DNA of 64,000 nucleotides from contig NZ_FZLO01000003.1 in assembly GCF_900197595.1 (NCBI RefSeq), positions 186,001 to 250,000 on the forward strand. Direction: 5' to 3'. Position 1 is the first letter of the stretch, and every line of letters starts with the position of its first letter. This stretch comes from Scatolibacter rhodanostii (lineage in GTDB: Bacteria; Bacillota; Clostridia; Oscillospirales; Acutalibacteraceae). The notes under the pieces were generated by a model. The model saw only the letters and a list, made by a program, of their open reading frames with translations. It did not search any database and was not told where the DNA came from. The translations under genes were made by a program, and so were the position numbers. Shown piece after piece: positions 60,786-64,000 of the stretch.

Positions 60786-63077
60786 ATGAACATTAAAAAT
60801 CTACTTTCAAAAATGAGTCTGGAGGAAAAAATTGCGCTGTGCAGCGGTGCTGATTTCTGGCACACAAAGACTATGGAGCAGCACGGTATTCCGTCCATGA
60901 TGGTTTGCGACGGTCCCCACGGCCTACGCAAACAAGAAAACGAAACAGATATGTTGGGAATTAATCTATCTGTGCCCGCTACCAGCTTTCCAACCGCTGT
61001 CTCTACAGGTTGCAGTTGGAATACAGAACTATTAGAAGAAATTGGTGAAGCCATTGGTCAAGAAGCTGTTGCAAATAAAATAGGGGTGGTGTTAGGACCG
61101 GGAGCAAACATAAAGCGAAACCCCTTATGTGGTCGAAACTTTGAATACTTTTCTGAAGACCCTCTGCTCACAGGCAAACTGGCCGCAGGTTTAATTCGGG
61201 GCATTGAATCTACCGGTATTGGCAGTAGCCTTAAACATTTTGCCTTTAACAACCAAGAGTATAAACGCTTTTCATCTGACAGTATTATGGATGAACGCAC
61301 TATGCGTGAAATCTATCTTACAGGTTTTGAAATTGCTGTAAAAGAAGGTAAACCTTCTACCGTGATGAGTGCTTACAATAAGATAAATGGTGAACATTGT
61401 AGTGATAGCAAAATGCTGCTAACCGATATCTTGCGCAACGAATGGGGCTTTGATGGCATGGTGCTCACTGATTGGGGTGGAATGAGTAACCGTATCAAAG
61501 GGTTTAAATCCGGATGTGACCTCTGTATGCCCGGCGGCAGTGCCTATATGGAAAAAGAGGCGTTGGCAGCCGTAAAAGACGGTTCTCTTAGTGAACAAGA
61601 CATTGATTGCAGTGCCGAGCGCATTTTAGACAAAATTTTTGCCGCACAAAAAGCCTTTGTACAAAAAATATCGGTTAATATGGATGCTCACCATACACTT
61701 GCCCGCAAAGCAGCAGAAGAAAGTGCTGTACTGCTAAAAAATGATGACGACTTGCTGCCGCTTTCTACAGATAGCAAGATAGTCTTTATCGGCGAAATGG
61801 CGAAAGAGATTCGTTATCAAGGCGCAGGCAGCAGCCATATTAACCCATGGAAGCTCACAAATGTTACGGATAGTTGCCCTGATATTCCCTACTCCAACGA
61901 CCCTGAAGCTGCACGCAATGCTGAAATAGCAGTGGTTTTTGCTGGGCTCACTCCCGCCTATGAGTCTGAAGGTTTTGATCGTGATAACATGAAAATGCCT
62001 GAAATGCATTTAGAGCTTATTGAAAAAGTTGCATCTATAAACCCCAATACTGTGGTGGTGTTACTATGCGGCAGCGCTGTTGAAATGCCTTGGGACGACA
62101 AAGTAAAATCCATATTATATATGGGTCTGCCTGGTCAGGCCGGTGGTGAAGCTATTGCCAATCTGCTTTTCGGCAAAGTATCGCCCTCTGGAAAATTAGC
62201 AGAAAGCTGGCCAATACATTATCAAGATTGTGTTTGCTCTACTTATTTCGGTAAAAAAGATGCTCACTATCGTGAAGGACTATATGTCGGCTATCGCTAT
62301 TATAGCACCGCCAAAATAAATGTACGCTATCCGTTTGGTCATGGATTATCTTACACTAGTTTTGTTTATTCCAATTTATCTCTTTCTAATGGTACCGTAA
62401 CGGTAGATGTTAGGAACACGGGAAAACAAGCAGCAAAAGAGGTCGTTCAACTTTATGTCTTGCCCCCTAAAGATGGTCTATATCGCCCTGCAAAAGAACT
62501 AAAATCCTTTACCAAAGTTTTTCTTCTACCGGGTGAATGCAAAACAGTTTCACTGCCTATTCACGAACGCAGTTTTGCCGTTTGGCAGGACAACTGGGTT
62601 GTACCGTCGGGAGTCTACACAATCTCTGTTGGTGGCAGCAGTGAAAATTTGCCGTTAAGTATCACTACCGAAAAACGCGGAGAAAAAATAAAAGACAATA
62701 GGCCTGAATGGTATTATCACCCAAGCAGTGCCCCTTCACAGCAAGACTACGAAAAGCTTATTGAAAAATCCGTTGTTGCTCCTTCACTTATCAAGGGCCA
62801 TTTTACAATGGATAATACTGTCATGGAAATGAAGGATTACTCTCTCATTATGAAAATCATGTATAAAGCTGTTGAAGCCACTATAGCCAAAGGGTTTGCA
62901 GGCAAAAAAGATTATAGTAACCCAGAATTTCGCATGCTTATGAATTCGGCAGCAGATTCCTCGCTTAGCGGTATGAAAATAAGCGGAGGCATGAAAAATT
63001 ATGTGCTAGAAGGAATGCTGGCAATGGCAAACGGCCACTTTTTTAAAGGACTTGGTCTCATGATGAAAAAGGCCTAG
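60786..63077 (+). CDS. Beta-glucosidase, GH3
   Basis: A 763-residue cytoplasmic GH3 enzyme that would remove beta-linked glucose from the derhamnosylated glycoside. The TIM barrel (about 1-290) has 'KHFAFNNQEYKR' and the nucleophile Asp in 'GMVLTDWGG' (about residue 228). The (alpha/beta)6 sandwich runs about 300-510, with 'AAEESAVLLKNDDDLLPL' and 'GFDRDNM'. A fibronectin-type III-like domain follows (about 555-640). The last 120 residues are an extra helical tail. It lies 12 bases after the second rhamnosidase. Confidence 0.94.
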   Translation: MNIKNLLSKMSLEEKIALCSGADFWHTKTMEQHGIPSMMVCDGPHGLRKQENETDMLGINLSVPATSFPTAVSTGCSWNTELLEEIGEAIGQEAVANKIGVVLGPGANIKRNPLCGRNFEYFSEDPLLTGKLAAGLIRGIESTGIGSSLKHFAFNNQEYKRFSSDSIMDERTMREIYLTGFEIAVKEGKPSTVMSAYNKINGEHCSDSKMLLTDILRNEWGFDGMVLTDWGGMSNRIKGFKSGCDLCMPGGSAYMEKEALAAVKDGSLSEQDIDCSAERILDKIFAAQKAFVQKISVNMDAHHTLARKAAEESAVLLKNDDDLLPLSTDSKIVFIGEMAKEIRYQGAGSSHINPWKLTNVTDSCPDIPYSNDPEAARNAEIAVVFAGLTPAYESEGFDRDNMKMPEMHLELIEKVASINPNTVVVLLCGSAVEMPWDDKVKSILYMGLPGQAGGEAIANLLFGKVSPSGKLAESWPIHYQDCVCSTYFGKKDAHYREGLYVGYRYYSTAKINVRYPFGHGLSYTSFVYSNLSLSNGTVTVDVRNTGKQAAKEVVQLYVLPPKDGLYRPAKELKSFTKVFLLPGECKTVSLPIHERSFAVWQDNWVVPSGVYTISVGGSSENLPLSITTEKRGEKIKDNRPEWYYHPSSAPSQQDYEKLIEKSVVAPSLIKGHFTMDNTVMEMKDYSLIMKIMYKAVEATIAKGFAGKKDYSNPEFRMLMNSAADSSLSGMKISGGMKNYVLEGMLAMANGHFFKGLGLMMKKA

Positions 63078-63156
63078 CAAAAAGTCATGAAATTAAGCAG
63101 CTCAGAATAGAAAAAGTAAAACAAAGTCAAAATATCCTCTTCTCAAATTACTGTAC

Positions 63157-63177
63157 TTGTTATATATTATATAACAA
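63157..63177. promoter_or_regulatory. Perfect 21-bp palindrome before the second GH3 gene
   Basis: Ten-base arms TTGTTATATA and TATATAACAA flank a single central base, directly before the ribosome site AAAGGAG of the following gene. It includes -10-like TATA elements. Confidence 0.65.
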
Positions 63178-63192
63178 AGGAGCTGAAACTTT

Positions 63193-64000
63193 ATGGGACG
63201 TTTGCTAAATAAATGTGTTCGGTATTTCACAACGCTACTTGATAAAAATGGTGTCGCCCAAAAATTGAACAATGACAATGCGGGTGGAGAGCTTAGGTAC
63301 AAAGCAATTGTACCTTTAGCGCGACAAGCTGCGGCCGAAAGTATCGTATTGCTAAAAAACAATGATACGCTCCCGCTTAACGCAACAGACAACGTTGCTG
63401 TGTTTGGCCGGTGTGCGATTAACAGTTTTTATGTCGGATACGGTAGCGGCGGAGATATTCGCTGGCCTTACACTGTAAGCTTGCTAGACGGACTGCTTAA
63501 CAATGGTATCGCCGTGAATCAATCCCTTCTCGATACCTATACTACTTGGACTAAAAAATCCAGAAACGAACCAAATGAGGGCTTTTGGGGACATTGGCCA
63601 ATGCATTTCTCCGAAATGCCAATAGCTCCAGAGTTAGCTATCCAAGCTGCCAAAGTAAGCGACATTGCCCTTGTTGTCATTGGCCGAGCAGCTGGCGAAG
63701 ACAGAGAAAACACGCTTACAAAAGGGAGCTATTACCTGACAGATGCAGAAAGAAATATGCTAGATACTGTTACCGCTGCCTTTGACCGTGTTGTTGTAAT
63801 CATGAACTGTGGAAACATCATTGATATGAGCTGGGCAAAAGACTACGGCGATAAAATTGGAGCTATTTTATATGCGTGGCTCGGCGGAATGGAGTATGGA
63901 AATGCTGTAGCAGATGTACTTAGCGGCAGAACCAATCCTTGTGGCAAGTTGCCCGATACTATCGCAGACCGATATGAAGATTACCCAAGCGCTCGTGATT
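63193..64000 (+). CDS. Beta-glucosidase, GH3 with permuted domain order (partial)
   Basis: The frame is open to the window edge, giving the first 269 residues. It begins, after a short helix, with the GH3 C-terminal sandwich domain: 'LARQAAAESIVLLKNNDTLPL' at about 36-56, then 'VAVFGRCAINSFYVGYGSGG', 'IALVVIGRAAGEDRE' and 'GAILYAWLGGMEYGNAVADVLSGRTNPCGKLPD'. In ordinary GH3 enzymes this domain comes after the TIM barrel, so the enzyme is probably permuted, as known for some Ruminococcus and Butyrivibrio beta-glucosidases. AAAGGAG is 10 bases before the ATG. The barrel should follow beyond the window. Confidence 0.85.
   Translation, partial: MGRLLNKCVRYFTTLLDKNGVAQKLNNDNAGGELRYKAIVPLARQAAAESIVLLKNNDTLPLNATDNVAVFGRCAINSFYVGYGSGGDIRWPYTVSLLDGLLNNGIAVNQSLLDTYTTWTKKSRNEPNEGFWGHWPMHFSEMPIAPELAIQAAKVSDIALVVIGRAAGEDRENTLTKGSYYLTDAERNMLDTVTAAFDRVVVIMNCGNIIDMSWAKDYGDKIGAILYAWLGGMEYGNAVADVLSGRTNPCGKLPDTIADRYEDYPSARD

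Noticed and set aside
63102-63392. A minus-strand frame across the gap before the second GH3 gene
   Set aside because: It overlaps the start of the GH3 gene, lacks a ribosome site, and most of it is the complement of the conserved GH3 sequence.
1-64000. CRISPR array, prophage, insertion sequence or replication origin
   Set aside because: No regularly spaced repeats, transposase, integrase, phage structural gene or DnaA-box cluster was seen.

Overview
The window reads as chromosomal DNA of a low-GC, anaerobic, flagellated Firmicute of the class Clostridia. Supporting signs are strong AGGAGG ribosome binding sites, a Bacillus-like flgM-flgN-flgK-flgL-yviE-fliW-csrA order, a tryptophan T-box, a flavodiiron protein with a rubredoxin partner, a two-gene transketolase, and large plant-glycoside hydrolases that suit a gut or rumen habitat. 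No phage, insertion sequence or CRISPR array was seen.

Region 1 (about 0.4-13.9 kb, nearly all + strand) is a late flagellar locus: anti-sigma factor FlgM, chaperones, hook-filament junction proteins FlgK/FlgL, the FliW/CsrA switch, an oversized cap FliD, FliS, an isolated flgB-flgC rod pair, CheV and the flagellin. The flagellin leader holds a CsrA-type hairpin ahead of its Shine-Dalgarno sequence. A degenerate PilZ-like gene sits in inverted orientation inside the locus.

Region 2 (14.0-20.8 kb, - strand) is a complete trpEGDCFBA operon with overlapping genes, behind a T-box leader with a UGG specifier and a consensus promoter.

Region 3 (20.9-25.5 kb, - strand) is a carbohydrate ABC importer without its ATPase, plus a LacI-type regulator. 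Four copies of one 18-bp site lie around the promoters.

Region 4 (26-50 kb) is mostly housekeeping: an AAA+ protein with aroD, eda, efp, pepQ, yqeG, rpsU, fprA, split transketolase, hrb, rarA, glyA, ppa, tpiA, pgk, trmL, a MORN-repeat protein, a lipoprotein and tRNA-Arg(CCU). The pgk promoter carries a Rex-like box. A small divergent module at 37.0-38.1 kb (XRE regulator, 54-residue ribbon-helix-helix-like protein, GNAT acetyltransferase) has twin palindromic operators.

Region 5 (49.3-52.7 kb) is a TetR regulator divergent from two NAD-dependent epimerase/reductase genes, with overlapping promoters around a palindrome. Region 6 (52.7 kb to the end) is a plant-glycoside locus: AraC regulator divergent from a GPH-type sugar symporter, two GH78 alpha-L-rhamnosidases, a GH3 beta-glucosidase and the start of a second, domain-permuted GH3 enzyme cut by the window edge. 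Together these would import rhamnose-containing glycosides and strip rhamnose and glucose from them.
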